NCBI GenBank assembly: GCA_021323535.1
Contig: JAJONO010000025.1
Coordinates: 1-52,277, forward strand
Length of the DNA: 52,277 nucleotides
Direction of reading: 5' to 3'
Source: Bacteroidota bacterium
GTDB taxonomy: Bacteria > Bacteroidota > Bacteroidia > B-17B0 > Aurantibacillaceae
Below, in pieces: positions 8,027 to 17,452 of this stretch. The position numbers and the translations under genes were made by a program. The notes under the pieces are model-generated. The model was given only the letters and a program-made list of their open reading frames with translations, had not been told where the DNA came from and searched no databases. Positions within the stretch are counted from its first letter, which is position 1; each line of letters starts with the position of its first letter.

Positions 8027-9688
8027 ATGAGAACTAATTTAATCATATTCATTATAGGTTTTATTTCTGTTCAGTTAACCGCCCAGGTTAATAAGAATGG
8101 ATATAACAAATTCTATTATGAAAATGGAATGATCAGTAGCGAAGGAATGATGCGGGATGGAAAACCGGATGGTTACTGGAAGAATTATTACGATAACGGA
8201 AAAGTTAAAATTGAAGGAAACAGAAAAGATTTTCAGCTGGATAGTGTATGGAAATTTTATGATGTAAAAGGAAGACTTACTAAATCTATTTCATATAAAG
8301 AAGGAAAGAAAAACGGTGTATCTAATATTTACGATACACTTCAGAAAATAACTACTACCGAAACATATGTAAATGATGTGAAGCAGGGATTACAGCGTAA
8401 TTTTCATAAGAACGGAAGAACAAAAAGTATTATTCCTTTCGAAAAAGGAAAACAGGATGGCATGGCGTATGAGTATAGTCCCGACTCGCTGATCACTGCT
8501 ATGATCACTTACAAGGGAGGAATTCTTCAGAGCTATGAAAAAATAAACCAGAAAGATAAAAATGATAAAAAACAGGGCATCTGGAAAGAATTCTATGATG
8601 ATCTTACCGTGAAAAAAGAAATGAAGTTCAATGATGATTCATTGGATGGATATATGATGGAGTACGATAAAAAAGGAAGCCTTACTTCTACCAAAAAATT
8701 CAACAACGGTAAACGTATCATGAAAGCTCCTGAAATTGCCAATGTGGAAGTGTATCGCGATGTGTATTCTGATGGAACTTTAAAATACGAAGGAGTTTAT
8801 AGTGATGGAGTTGCAATAGGGTCGCACTTTACGTATAAGCAAAAAAAACAATGCGACACCAGTGATGTTTTAAAAGATGATACAACTACAACAAACCAGG
8901 TTTATGTAAAAATGCTGGTTTGCAGAAATGTTCCCGTACCCGATAGTTGTATTGAGTATTTTGATGGAGTAATTATTGCGAAAGGTAAAGTAGATAGTGC
9001 CAGAAACAGAATTGGTATATGGTCGGAGTATCATCACACAGGTGAATTTAAAGGCAAAGGATTGTATAAAGATGGTAACAGAACCGGCGAGTGGGAGTTC
9101 TTTTATGCTTCGGGAAAACTGGAGCAAAAGGGTAAATATGATAAAAAAGGAAGAACCCAGGGCGTATGGAAATGGTACTACGAAAACGGTAATCTGTTAA
9201 GAGAAGAAAACTATGTAAACGGTAAAAGAGAAGGTACACTTACCGATTATGATGAACAGGGAAAAGTGATGTTAAAGGGCAATTTTGCCGATAATAGCAT
9301 GGAAGGAAGCTGGGTATATGAAACGCCGGATTATAAAGAAATAGGAAACTATGTAAACGGAGAACGTGATAGTCTCTGGCGAAGTTATTACATGCCTACG
9401 GGGGCAAAACGTTTTGAAGGGAAATACCTTAATGGCGAGCCCACCGGAATGCATACAGTATACTATCCTAACGGCAATAAAATGTCACAGGGAAGTTACA
9501 GTGGAGGCATGAGGGATGGAGATTGGAGCTTTTTTGACGAATATGGCACCACTTACCTCACTATTAATTATAAAAACGACATAGAAATCAAATGGCAGGG
9601 TACTAAAATTAGACCGACATACGAAGAAAGCTTACGAACCTATAACATAAAAATAGACGAAAATAAGACGCAAACCATTAGAAAATAG
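8027..9688 (+). CDS. secreted YwqK-family / MORN-repeat protein
   Basis: 553 residues from the ATG at 8027; a GTG 12 bases upstream is in frame, but the ATG opens the signal peptide (about residues 1-20, ending QLTAQ). The rest consists of about a dozen or more toxin-antitoxin YwqK/MORN-like repeats of roughly 22 residues with the pattern YYENGK...G.Y..GK..G.W..Y (examples: GYWKNYYDNGKVKIEG, GVWKWYYENGNLLREENY). Many Bacteroidota proteins of this family are annotated as antitoxins by similarity, but a long secreted version with no toxin next to it is more likely a surface or periplasmic scaffold. It sits between nadA and a histidine kinase gene that starts 25 bp later. Confidence 0.85.
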   Translation: MRTNLIIFIIGFISVQLTAQVNKNGYNKFYYENGMISSEGMMRDGKPDGYWKNYYDNGKVKIEGNRKDFQLDSVWKFYDVKGRLTKSISYKEGKKNGVSNIYDTLQKITTTETYVNDVKQGLQRNFHKNGRTKSIIPFEKGKQDGMAYEYSPDSLITAMITYKGGILQSYEKINQKDKNDKKQGIWKEFYDDLTVKKEMKFNDDSLDGYMMEYDKKGSLTSTKKFNNGKRIMKAPEIANVEVYRDVYSDGTLKYEGVYSDGVAIGSHFTYKQKKQCDTSDVLKDDTTTTNQVYVKMLVCRNVPVPDSCIEYFDGVIIAKGKVDSARNRIGIWSEYHHTGEFKGKGLYKDGNRTGEWEFFYASGKLEQKGKYDKKGRTQGVWKWYYENGNLLREENYVNGKREGTLTDYDEQGKVMLKGNFADNSMEGSWVYETPDYKEIGNYVNGERDSLWRSYYMPTGAKRFEGKYLNGEPTGMHTVYYPNGNKMSQGSYSGGMRDGDWSFFDEYGTTYLTINYKNDIEIKWQGTKIRPTYEESLRTYNIKIDENKTQTIRK

Positions 9689-9713
9689 TATATTGACCTA
9701 TTGAAAAATAGGT

Positions 9714-12362
9714 ATGTCCCTTTCAAAAAAGCAGCTTCCTAAAATTGATCTAGAAACACTTAACCAACTTCCGGTTGCTATAGCCCTATTTGATAATCAC
9801 AGGATTTATTTCGTAAATCAGAAGGCCGCTGAACTCTTCAAAATTCCAAAAACTCAGATAAAAAAAATTGAAGAGCTCAACATTTTCCGTTTTCTCGATT
9901 CTTCGTCACACAAAGAAATATCTTCCAACAATAAAAAAATATTAAAAGGAGAAAAATTCCCCTCTACAGAACTTATTGCCAAGGATTATAAGGGAAAAAA
10001 TCTTTTCATTGAGATAAACTCTAACCTTATTGTGCATAATAACAAAAAGGTAATTCAAGCCACTTTTACAGAAATTTCGGAGCGGAAAATAACGGAGGAA
10101 TTGCTTAATGATACCAAACAAAAGTTTGAGCTCATTACTAACAACGCCAATGATATTATTCTTTTTTACACATTCTATCCCGAAGCAAAATATCTTTATG
10201 TAAGTCCGAATATTAAAAAAATTCTGGGTTTCCGCCCCGAGGAATTAATTAAAGACAACAACTTCTTTAACAAACGCGTTATTGAAAATAAACCTGCTTT
10301 TTTACAGATCGATACGTATATCAGAGATCTTCAGAAACGCTGTGTGATGCAGAATTACAGCTATGTTTATAAAACAAAAAAGAAGAACAAGGAAGAGGTG
10401 TGGCTCGAAAACAGCCTGGTGCCAATCGCCAATGAAAAAGGAAAAATAGAATTCTATCTTAATGTTTTGCGCGACATTACCGGCCACAAAGAAAAAGAAC
10501 TGGAGTTACAGCTGCAGCAAACCAATTACCAGACCCTGCTCGATAATTCGCAGGTGGCTTATGCTATTCATCACAACGGAATAATTGTTTACTGTAATAA
10601 AGAACTTTTAAAGCTCTTAAGACTAAAAGATAAAAAAGAGATACTTGGAAAATTTGCGGCCGACTTTTTTAATATCAACGATCGGAAACGCGCCATTAAA
10701 CGCATACAGGATATTTATGAGCGCCAGAAATTAAACGAACCTTCCAATTATAAACTGGTAGATTCAAAAGGACACAACATTGAGGTGGAAATAAAATCCA
10801 ATCTCATAAAATACAATAACCAGCAATCTATACTTTCTTCGATCTATAATATTTCGCAGCAGCGGCAATTGGAGCGCGAGATGTTAAGAGCTGAAATTTC
10901 GGAGCAGAACAATAAATTGCTTCAGAAAGAGATCAAGGAAAAACAACGTGTTGAAAGAACACTTATCGAGAAAACCGGCCAGCTTTCTTCGATTCTCGAA
11001 AGCTCGAGCCATCTTATCTGGACCGTGAACCCCAACAACGAAATACTTTCTTTTAACAAGAATTTTTACGATGTGTTATTAGAGAAATACGGAATTAAAA
11101 TTTACGTTGGAATAAAAGTAGACGAGCATATTAAAAAAGGCGCCGCAGAATATCGTAATTTCTGGTATACCAAATATCAGGCGGCTTTCTCGGGAGAAAA
11201 ACTTGAATTCGAAAGACAGGAACAGAATGGTAATAACAAAATATACCGTAAAATTTTCATCAACCCTATTTATAGTCCCGATATAAACGAGATTGCCGAA
11301 ATTTCCTGTATTGCCCACGATATTACCGAGACAAAAATTTACGAGCAGAAACTCTTTAACCAGGCAGCCAAGCTCAATTCGATCTTTGACAGTAGTCACC
11401 ACTATATATGGACCATTGACAAGAATGAAAAGCTGACCTCGTTCAACAAAAATTATTTCGATCTTATTTCTAACCTTTACAACACGCAACCTTATATAGG
11501 ATTGGTGCTTAACAGGGGAGTGCTTTCAAATAACAAAGAATACAACGAGCTTTTAAAAAACAATTACCATAAGGCATTCAATGGCGAATCGGTAAACTTT
11601 GAAATTGAAACCGTTGATAAAGGTTACAATAAAATTTACCTCGATATTTTTCTTAATCCGATCATAGAAAATAATAAAACCATAGAGGTAAGTGGTATCG
11701 CGCACGACGTAACAGAAAAGAAAATTGCGCAGCAACGGATGGAGCAATCGCTCAAGGAAAAAGAAGTACTTCTTAAGGAGGTTCACCATCGTGTAAAAAA
11801 CAACATGCAGGTAATCAGTAGTATTCTTAACCTGCAGTCGTCTTATGTTTCTGATGATTACGCGTTGTCGCTTTTAAAAGAGAGCCAGAACCGGATCAAA
11901 ACCATGGCTTACATTCATGAGAGTTTGTATCAGAACAAATCATTTACTTCGGTAAACTTCTCGGATTACATAGCAACACTTACCAATAATATTATTCAGT
12001 CTTACGCTGTTTCTGAAGAAAAAGTAAGACTGATTCTTAATCTTGAAAAAATAAATTTAAATCTCGATAACTCTATTCCTACAGGATTAATTGTGAACGA
12101 GTTAATCACAAATGCAATAAAACATGCCTTTCCTTCTAACATGAAAGGATTTATTAACGTAAATTTGAAATCTGAAAATAACACTGTATATTTAGAGGTC
12201 AAAGATAACGGAGTAGGATTTGATTCGGATATTGATTTCAGGAATACAAACTCGCTGGGTCTTCAGCTCGTAAGTACTCTTATAGATCAGATTGAGGGAG
12301 ATGTAAAATTCAAATCCGAAAAGAACCAAGGGACAGAGGTCCTTATAACTTTTAAGATGTAA
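9714..12362 (+). CDS. soluble multi-PAS sensor histidine kinase (HisKA_2 type)
   Basis: 882 residues with no signal peptide or membrane helix, so it should sense something in the cytoplasm. Five PAS-like units can be made out: about 12-125, 130-260, 265-385, 420-540 and 545-665. The fourth and fifth are clearly duplicates (SSHLIWTVNPNNEILSFNKN against SSHHYIWTIDKNEKLTSFNK). The kinase core begins with EVHHRVKNNMQVISSILNLQ, where His691 is the expected phosphorylated residue, typical of the HisKA_2 class. It is followed by an ATPase domain with NELITNAIKHAF and DNGVGF. The response regulator gene begins 3 bp after the stop, so the pair is one operon. Ligand unknown; no haem- or flavin-binding residues were recognised. 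Confidence 0.93.
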   Translation: MSLSKKQLPKIDLETLNQLPVAIALFDNHRIYFVNQKAAELFKIPKTQIKKIEELNIFRFLDSSSHKEISSNNKKILKGEKFPSTELIAKDYKGKNLFIEINSNLIVHNNKKVIQATFTEISERKITEELLNDTKQKFELITNNANDIILFYTFYPEAKYLYVSPNIKKILGFRPEELIKDNNFFNKRVIENKPAFLQIDTYIRDLQKRCVMQNYSYVYKTKKKNKEEVWLENSLVPIANEKGKIEFYLNVLRDITGHKEKELELQLQQTNYQTLLDNSQVAYAIHHNGIIVYCNKELLKLLRLKDKKEILGKFAADFFNINDRKRAIKRIQDIYERQKLNEPSNYKLVDSKGHNIEVEIKSNLIKYNNQQSILSSIYNISQQRQLEREMLRAEISEQNNKLLQKEIKEKQRVERTLIEKTGQLSSILESSSHLIWTVNPNNEILSFNKNFYDVLLEKYGIKIYVGIKVDEHIKKGAAEYRNFWYTKYQAAFSGEKLEFERQEQNGNNKIYRKIFINPIYSPDINEIAEISCIAHDITETKIYEQKLFNQAAKLNSIFDSSHHYIWTIDKNEKLTSFNKNYFDLISNLYNTQPYIGLVLNRGVLSNNKEYNELLKNNYHKAFNGESVNFEIETVDKGYNKIYLDIFLNPIIENNKTIEVSGIAHDVTEKKIAQQRMEQSLKEKEVLLKEVHHRVKNNMQVISSILNLQSSYVSDDYALSLLKESQNRIKTMAYIHESLYQNKSFTSVNFSDYIATLTNNIIQSYAVSEEKVRLILNLEKINLNLDNSIPTGLIVNELITNAIKHAFPSNMKGFINVNLKSENNTVYLEVKDNGVGFDSDIDFRNTNSLGLQLVSTLIDQIEGDVKFKSEKNQGTEVLITFKM

Positions 12363-12365
12363 AAA

Positions 12366-13124
12366 ATGGAAAAACTTAACATTTTTATAGTTGAAGACGA
12401 AAGCATTGTAGCGAAGGACATACAAAACAGCCTTACCAAATTAGGATATAACGTGGTGGGTGTTGCCAATAACGGCAAAGACGCCATCGAAAAAATAACT
12501 GAACTTCATCCTGACCTTATTCTCATGGACATTATGATCAAAGGCGATCTTACTGGAATCGAAGTGAGCGAAAAGATCAAAGAAAAATACAAGATTCCTG
12601 TTATTTTCCTTACAGCATATGCCGATGAAGGAACGCTTTCAAAAGCGAAAATAACAGAACCTTACGGATATATTTTAAAACCTTTCAAAGAGATCGATCT
12701 TCATTCAACCATCGAAATGGCGGTGTACAAGCACCAGAAAGATACAGCCCTTCAGAAAGAAAGAGATTTTCTTTACTCACTCGTTGAGAACAAGGATGAA
12801 AGCACAAAAGACATTCTCTTCGTAAAAGCCAACAGCAGGCTCGTAAAAGTTCTTCTAAAAGATATTTATTATGTAGAGGCCCTCAAGGATTATGTGATCA
12901 TAAACACGCAATACGCGCGTTACACCGTTCACAGTACCATGAAGGACATTGAGAAAAAACTCGGCAACAATGAATTTGCACGCGTTCACCGTTCGTTTAT
13001 TGCGCGCCTCGATAAAATCCAGAGCATCGACTCACAGAACGTTATTCTCGAAAACGACAAAAAAGTTATTCCGGTAGGAGGTTCTTACCGCGAGGAATTG
13101 ATGGCGAAGCTGAACCTACTCTGA
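12366..13124 (+). CDS. LytTR-family response regulator
   Basis: 252 residues. Receiver domain (about 1-120) with the acidic pair Glu10-Asp11, phosphorylated Asp55 in LILMDIMIKG, the conserved Thr in FLTAYAD and Lys in YILKPF. A linker leads to a LytTR DNA-binding domain (about 150-252) recognised by KDIYYVEALKDYVII, FARVHRSFIARLDKI and the VIPVGGSYRE ending. It is the cognate partner of the multi-PAS kinase 3 bp upstream. Receiver-LytTR proteins usually activate few promoters by binding direct repeats; no such target was identified in this window. Confidence 0.94.
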   Translation: MEKLNIFIVEDESIVAKDIQNSLTKLGYNVVGVANNGKDAIEKITELHPDLILMDIMIKGDLTGIEVSEKIKEKYKIPVIFLTAYADEGTLSKAKITEPYGYILKPFKEIDLHSTIEMAVYKHQKDTALQKERDFLYSLVENKDESTKDILFVKANSRLVKVLLKDIYYVEALKDYVIINTQYARYTVHSTMKDIEKKLGNNEFARVHRSFIARLDKIQSIDSQNVILENDKKVIPVGGSYREELMAKLNLL

Positions 13125-13130
13125 TTTTTT

Positions 13131-13210
13131 AAGCCGCAGATTTCACAGATTTACGCAGATCATCTCGTTGTATTTAATAATCTGTGGAAATCCGCGTTCA
13201 TCTGTGGTAG
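13131..13210. repeat. intergenic repeat with inverted arms (AAGCCGCAGATTTCACAG family)
   Basis: Left arm 13131-13160 begins AAGCCGCAGATTTCACAG; right arm 13179-13210 contains AATCTGTGGAAATCCGCG and is roughly its reverse complement. A reverse-oriented single arm is present at 48119-48150. Such elements are widespread between genes in Bacteroidota. Here it lies between the response regulator and radA, both on the plus strand. Confidence 0.6.
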
Positions 13211-13278
13211 AAAACCGTAGACACTATTCATAAATTAACTCCAATTGAATTTGTGTAATTCGTAACTTCGTATTACAA

Positions 13279-14655
13279 ATGTCCAAAGCCAAATCCACTT
13301 TTTTCTGCCAGAACTGCGGCGCACAATCAGCCAAATGGGTTGGTAAATGTAATAGCTGCGGAGAATGGAACACGTACGTGGAAGAACTCGTTCAGAAAGA
13401 AACGAAGAACGACCGTTTGCAATTATTCGCAGGAGGTAAAAAAGGAGATTCCAATAAATCTATTCTGCTGCAGGATGTAGGAACCATGGAGTATCCACGC
13501 ATTGCTGTGCCTGGTAAAGAACTCACAAGGGTTTTAGGAGGGGGCATTGTTCCGGGAAGCCTGGTGTTGTTTGGCGGAGAGCCAGGCATTGGAAAATCAA
13601 CACTCATGCTTCAATTGGCGCTGAGGTTAAAAAACCTTCGCGTATTGTATGTGAGCGGAGAAGAAAGCGAGCAACAGATAAAAATGCGTGCAGAGCGAAT
13701 CGGGGTCACAACCGAAAGCTGTTTTATTTTACAAGAGACCAACACACAAAACATATTTAAACAGATCAATGAAATTGAGCCACAACTTCTCATCATTGAT
13801 TCTATTCAAACCATTCACACAAGTTATATTGATAGCAGTCCCGGAAGCGTGAGCCAGGTACGCGAGTGCGCCGCCGAGTTCCTGCGTTTTGCCAAAGAAA
13901 CCAACACGCCGGTTTTTATGATTGGCCATATAACCAAAGAAGGTAGTTTAGCGGGCCCAAAAGTACTTGAGCATATGGTTGACACCGTTTTGCAGTTTGA
14001 GGGCGACAGGAACCATATTTACCGCCTTTTAAGGGCAACCAAAAACCGCTTTGGATCCACGAACGAAATGGGCATTTACGAAATGCAGGGCCAGGGCCTA
14101 AGAGAAGTTGTAAATCCATCTGAAATTTTAATTACCAACCGCGATAACCCAACAAGTGGTGTGGCTATTGCTTCTACACTTGAAGGAAACCGTCCTATGC
14201 TCATAGAAACACAAGCGCTTGTGAGCACAGCCGCTTATGGAACGCCACAACGCAGCAGCACAGGATTTGACCTGAGAAGATTATCCATGTTGCTTGCCGT
14301 TCTTGAAAAACGCTGCGGTTTCCGATTAGGCGTGAAAGACGTGTTCATTAACATTGCAGGCGGAATACGTGTTGAAGATCCGGGAATCGACCTTGCTTTA
14401 GTGTGCGCCGTTCTCAGCAGCAACGAAGACCTTCCTATTCCGCAAGACATTTGTTTCGCGGCCGAAATCGGTTTAACCGGGGAGATCCGGCCTGTAAGTA
14501 AAATCGAACAACGTATCAGCGAAGCGGAGAAACTCGGCTTCAAAAGAATAATTATAAGCTCTTATAACTTAAAAGGAATCAACACCGGTTCTTCAAAAAT
14601 TGAAATTGTTCCAGCCACTAAAATAGAAGAAGTATTCAGCCTGATATTCGGATAA
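13279..14655 (+). CDS. radA: DNA repair protein RadA (branch migration helicase)
   Basis: 458 residues, the normal length. RadA helps process recombination intermediates with RecA. Domains: N-terminal C4 zinc finger (Cys10, Cys13, Cys24, Cys27), a RecA-like ATPase with Walker A GGEPGIGKST (99-108), the RadA-specific KNRFG motif at 255-259, and a C-terminal Lon-protease-like domain (about 275-458) containing EKRCGFRLG and GGIRVEDPGIDLA. The stop at 14653-14655 directly abuts the ATG of the SpoIIE phosphatase gene, so the two may be translationally coupled although their functions are unrelated. Confidence 0.97.
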   Translation: MSKAKSTFFCQNCGAQSAKWVGKCNSCGEWNTYVEELVQKETKNDRLQLFAGGKKGDSNKSILLQDVGTMEYPRIAVPGKELTRVLGGGIVPGSLVLFGGEPGIGKSTLMLQLALRLKNLRVLYVSGEESEQQIKMRAERIGVTTESCFILQETNTQNIFKQINEIEPQLLIIDSIQTIHTSYIDSSPGSVSQVRECAAEFLRFAKETNTPVFMIGHITKEGSLAGPKVLEHMVDTVLQFEGDRNHIYRLLRATKNRFGSTNEMGIYEMQGQGLREVVNPSEILITNRDNPTSGVAIASTLEGNRPMLIETQALVSTAAYGTPQRSSTGFDLRRLSMLLAVLEKRCGFRLGVKDVFINIAGGIRVEDPGIDLALVCAVLSSNEDLPIPQDICFAAEIGLTGEIRPVSKIEQRISEAEKLGFKRIIISSYNLKGINTGSSKIEIVPATKIEEVFSLIFG

Positions 14656-16908
14656 ATGAGAAGAGTAAAACAAATAGTTTTTTTGTTCTTTATTTTCTTT
14701 GCACCGGTTCTGCTCTCGCAGGAAAGCGAAACTATTAAACAGCTCAAAAAGAAACTTTCAAAACAAACTAAAGAAGATACGGCTCGCGTCAATACGCTCA
14801 ATAACCTTGGGTGGGAATATAGTTTTCAGGATATAGGTATTTCACAAGACTATTGTAACCAGGCATTGGCCTTAAGTTTAAAGATCGGGTTTAAAGACGG
14901 CGAAGCAGAAGCATACGGACAAACCGGCAACAATCACCGGTCGCTTAGCAATTTTGATTCGGCTTTGTTTTATCACAACAAAAGCCTGGCCATTAGAAAA
15001 AATCAGAACAACGCTTTAAAAATTATCAGCTCGCTCATTAACATGGCCAACGTTTATAATCAGAAAAAAGAATTGTCGCTGGCCATTTTAAAATATAATG
15101 AAGCCATTACCATGGCCGAAAAAGAAAAATATACTAAAGGGGCACTTGTTGGTTATACAAACATAAGCGACGCCTACAGGCAGGCGGGACTCCAGCAAAA
15201 AGCGCTGATCGCCATAAACAAGGCCATCAATATAAATAAACAATTAAAAGATTCGTTACAGGACTCTTATTTGTATGCGACCATGGCCACGCTTCAGCAT
15301 GAAATGAATGATCTGGGAGCCGCCAAGTCAAATGCCGAAAAAGCGCTAGCTCTTCTGGAAAACAATCCTAACATATTTTTAAAAGCTTCGGTGCTTCACA
15401 ACCTGGGAACCTATTATAACGACCTGAGAAAATACGACAGCGCTATGATATGCCTTAACAAAGCGCTTGAAATAGAAACTCAAACCGGAGATTCTGCCGG
15501 AATGGGTATTTCCTATAATTCGATCGCCCTCTTGTACCAACGCTTGAACCAGTTGGATTTTTGCCTGGCATTTGCAGAAAAAGCCAGAGTTGTGTCCAGA
15601 AACATATACGATACCACCACCTATTTTAATTCTTCGCTTGTTATAGCCGACGTTTATGCTCAGCGGAAAGATTTTAAAAGGGCTCTCGCTTATGCCCTTG
15701 AGGCGCAGAACATGGTTAGATCGATACAGAACCTGACTAACATTTATGAAATGTACGCCTCGTTGTCTAATATTTATAATGGGCTTGGTCTGCACGAAAA
15801 AAGAGCGGAGAGTCTCGAAAAAGTCATTATCTACCGCGACTCTATTCTTTCCAACGAAAATAAAAAAGTAACCGCCAGGCTCAGTATTGAAATGGATGTT
15901 TATGGGAAAGAAAAAGAAATAGAGTTGCTCAACAAAACAACAGAGCTCAAGCAGGTAGAAATAGACAGACAAAAAACCGCTAAAACTCTTATTACGGGAA
16001 TAGCGGCCCTGTTCGGCATCATTATCATCATCACTATTTTTTTCTACATTAAAATAAGAAAATCGAATATTGTAATTAATAAACAAAAAGAACGCGTAGA
16101 ACAACAAAACGAGATTATTCTTAGCCAGAAAGAACTTGTTGAAGAAAAGCAAAAGGAGATCATCGACAGCATCAACTACGCCAAGCGTATCCAAAGTGCC
16201 GTTCTTACCAGCGAAGAAGTATGGAAAAAAATCTCAACTGAACACTTTATTCTATTTAAACCAAAAGACATTGTAAGCGGCGATTTCTACTGGGCCTATA
16301 ATACGCCAACGAGCCGCTGCGTGTTTGCATTGGCAGATTGTACAGGGCACGGTGTTCCCGGTGGATTTATGAGCATGCTCGGAAACAGTTTCCTGAATGA
16401 AATTGTTGTGGAAAATAAAATTTTCAGCGCGGCCACTATACTCAGCAAACTCCGCGAAAAAGTAATTGGTTCGCTCGAGCAAAAAGGCGATGAGCAACGC
16501 AAAGACGGAATGGATATGGCGCTTTGTGTGCTCAACCGCATAAACAACACACTCGAATTTGCCGGGGCCAACAACGGATTAATTCTTATCAGGAAAGGGC
16601 AACTAGCAGAATTAAAGCCCGACAAAATGCCAATTGGTTCTTACATTACCGATTCAAAGCCTTTTACTTCACAAACCATTCAGCTTGAACCGGGCGATTG
16701 TCTTTATATGACCACCGATGGTTTTCCGGATCAGTTTGGCGGACCAAAAGGAAAGAAATTTAAATACAAACAAACCGAAGAGCTTCTTACGCAGATCTAT
16801 CATTTACCAATGAAAGAACAGGGTGAGATCATGGAGAAAAAATTCATGGACTGGAAAGGCGAGCTGGAACAGATAGATGATGTTTGTGTGATAGGGGTAA
16901 GAATTTGA
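14656..16908 (+). CDS. TPR-repeat SpoIIE-type PP2C serine phosphatase (second copy)
   Basis: 750 residues. Signal peptide ending VLLSQ, about eight tetratricopeptide repeats (about 45-400), a membrane helix (about 441-463), a coiled coil (KELVEEKQKEIIDSINYAKR) and a C-terminal SpoIIE domain (about 530-750) with GDFYWAY, ADCTGHGVPGGFMS, KDGMDMALC and MTTDGFPDQFGG. The C-terminal halves of this and the protein at 3222 are nearly superimposable (both contain DQFGGPKGKKFKYKQ and end IDDVCVIG or DDVCIIG), while the TPR parts differ more, pointing to paralogues with different input. The start codon directly follows the radA stop. Confidence 0.91.
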   Translation: MRRVKQIVFLFFIFFAPVLLSQESETIKQLKKKLSKQTKEDTARVNTLNNLGWEYSFQDIGISQDYCNQALALSLKIGFKDGEAEAYGQTGNNHRSLSNFDSALFYHNKSLAIRKNQNNALKIISSLINMANVYNQKKELSLAILKYNEAITMAEKEKYTKGALVGYTNISDAYRQAGLQQKALIAINKAININKQLKDSLQDSYLYATMATLQHEMNDLGAAKSNAEKALALLENNPNIFLKASVLHNLGTYYNDLRKYDSAMICLNKALEIETQTGDSAGMGISYNSIALLYQRLNQLDFCLAFAEKARVVSRNIYDTTTYFNSSLVIADVYAQRKDFKRALAYALEAQNMVRSIQNLTNIYEMYASLSNIYNGLGLHEKRAESLEKVIIYRDSILSNENKKVTARLSIEMDVYGKEKEIELLNKTTELKQVEIDRQKTAKTLITGIAALFGIIIIITIFFYIKIRKSNIVINKQKERVEQQNEIILSQKELVEEKQKEIIDSINYAKRIQSAVLTSEEVWKKISTEHFILFKPKDIVSGDFYWAYNTPTSRCVFALADCTGHGVPGGFMSMLGNSFLNEIVVENKIFSAATILSKLREKVIGSLEQKGDEQRKDGMDMALCVLNRINNTLEFAGANNGLILIRKGQLAELKPDKMPIGSYITDSKPFTSQTIQLEPGDCLYMTTDGFPDQFGGPKGKKFKYKQTEELLTQIYHLPMKEQGEIMEKKFMDWKGELEQIDDVCVIGVRI

Positions 16909-16925
16909 CACAAGCGATAAAAGAA

Positions 16926-16950
16926 CAGATCCTTCGTTCCTCAGGATGAC
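16926..16950. repeat. single arm of the dispersed intergenic repeat
   Basis: Begins CAGATCCTTCGTTCCTCAGG and ends GATGAC, the same family as the right arm at 3116-3136. It lies in the 52-bp gap between convergent genes. No partner arm is visible here. Confidence 0.55.
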
Positions 16951-16960
16951 GAGCTCTTCT

Positions 16961-17452
16961 TTACTTACAGAGCTTTTCGATGAGTGAGGTCGTCGAAAAG
17001 CCTTCCAGAAAAGGAATCGTCATTACTTCACCGCCTCTTGCTTTTACGATATCATAACCAACAACATTTTCGGGTTTATAATCGCTGCCTTTTACGAGCA
17101 TATCGGGCTGAAGTGTTTTGATCAACTCGAAAGGCGTATCTTCATTAAACAACACAATTAAATCAACAGAAGCAAGCCCGGCTAAAACCATGGCCCTTGC
17201 GTTTTCATTATTCACCGGACGGTTCGGAGCTTTGTTGAGTTTTTTTACCGAATCATCTGTATTCAACCCAAGTACAAGAAAATTTCCGAGACCCCTTGCC
17301 TGGCTGAGATAGTCAACATGACCCGGATGAAGAATATCAAAGCAGCCATTGGTGAAAACAATTTTTCTCCCTTTTAAACGTAACCCGTTTATGATCCGCG
17401 CAGCATCTTCGCGCGAAACAATTTTATCCTTTAACTGGCTGTGAAACGACAT
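16961..17452 (-). CDS. rfaE2: D-glycero-beta-D-manno-heptose 1-phosphate adenylyltransferase
   Basis: 163 residues from the ATG at 17452; the longer open frame upstream lies inside the neighbouring gene and lacks family features. A nucleotidyltransferase of the cytidylyltransferase-like superfamily: FTNGCFDILHPGH (His42-His45 is the HxGH site), VLGLNTDDSV, NRPVNNENARA, DMLVKGSDY and the FSTTSLIEKL ending, which corresponds to the ISTTxLI motif. In LPS core synthesis it makes ADP-heptose as the separate adenylyltransferase half of RfaE. The start overlaps the last 29 bp of the UPF0104 gene, so it is in an operon with that gene and panD. The family call is strong; substrate follows by homology. 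Confidence 0.92.
   Translation of the reverse strand: MSFHSQLKDKIVSREDAARIINGLRLKGRKIVFTNGCFDILHPGHVDYLSQARGLGNFLVLGLNTDDSVKKLNKAPNRPVNNENARAMVLAGLASVDLIVLFNEDTPFELIKTLQPDMLVKGSDYKPENVVGYDIVKARGGEVMTIPFLEGFSTTSLIEKLCK

Noticed and set aside
8027-9688. Toxin-antitoxin locus based on the YwqK name
   Set aside because: The protein is secreted and no toxin gene is adjacent.
11079-11489. 136-codon minus-strand frame inside the histidine kinase
   Set aside because: Opposite-strand shadow of the PAS region.
15379-16194. 271-codon minus-strand frame inside the second SpoIIE phosphatase
   Set aside because: Opposite-strand shadow with Phe/Val-rich low-complexity content.
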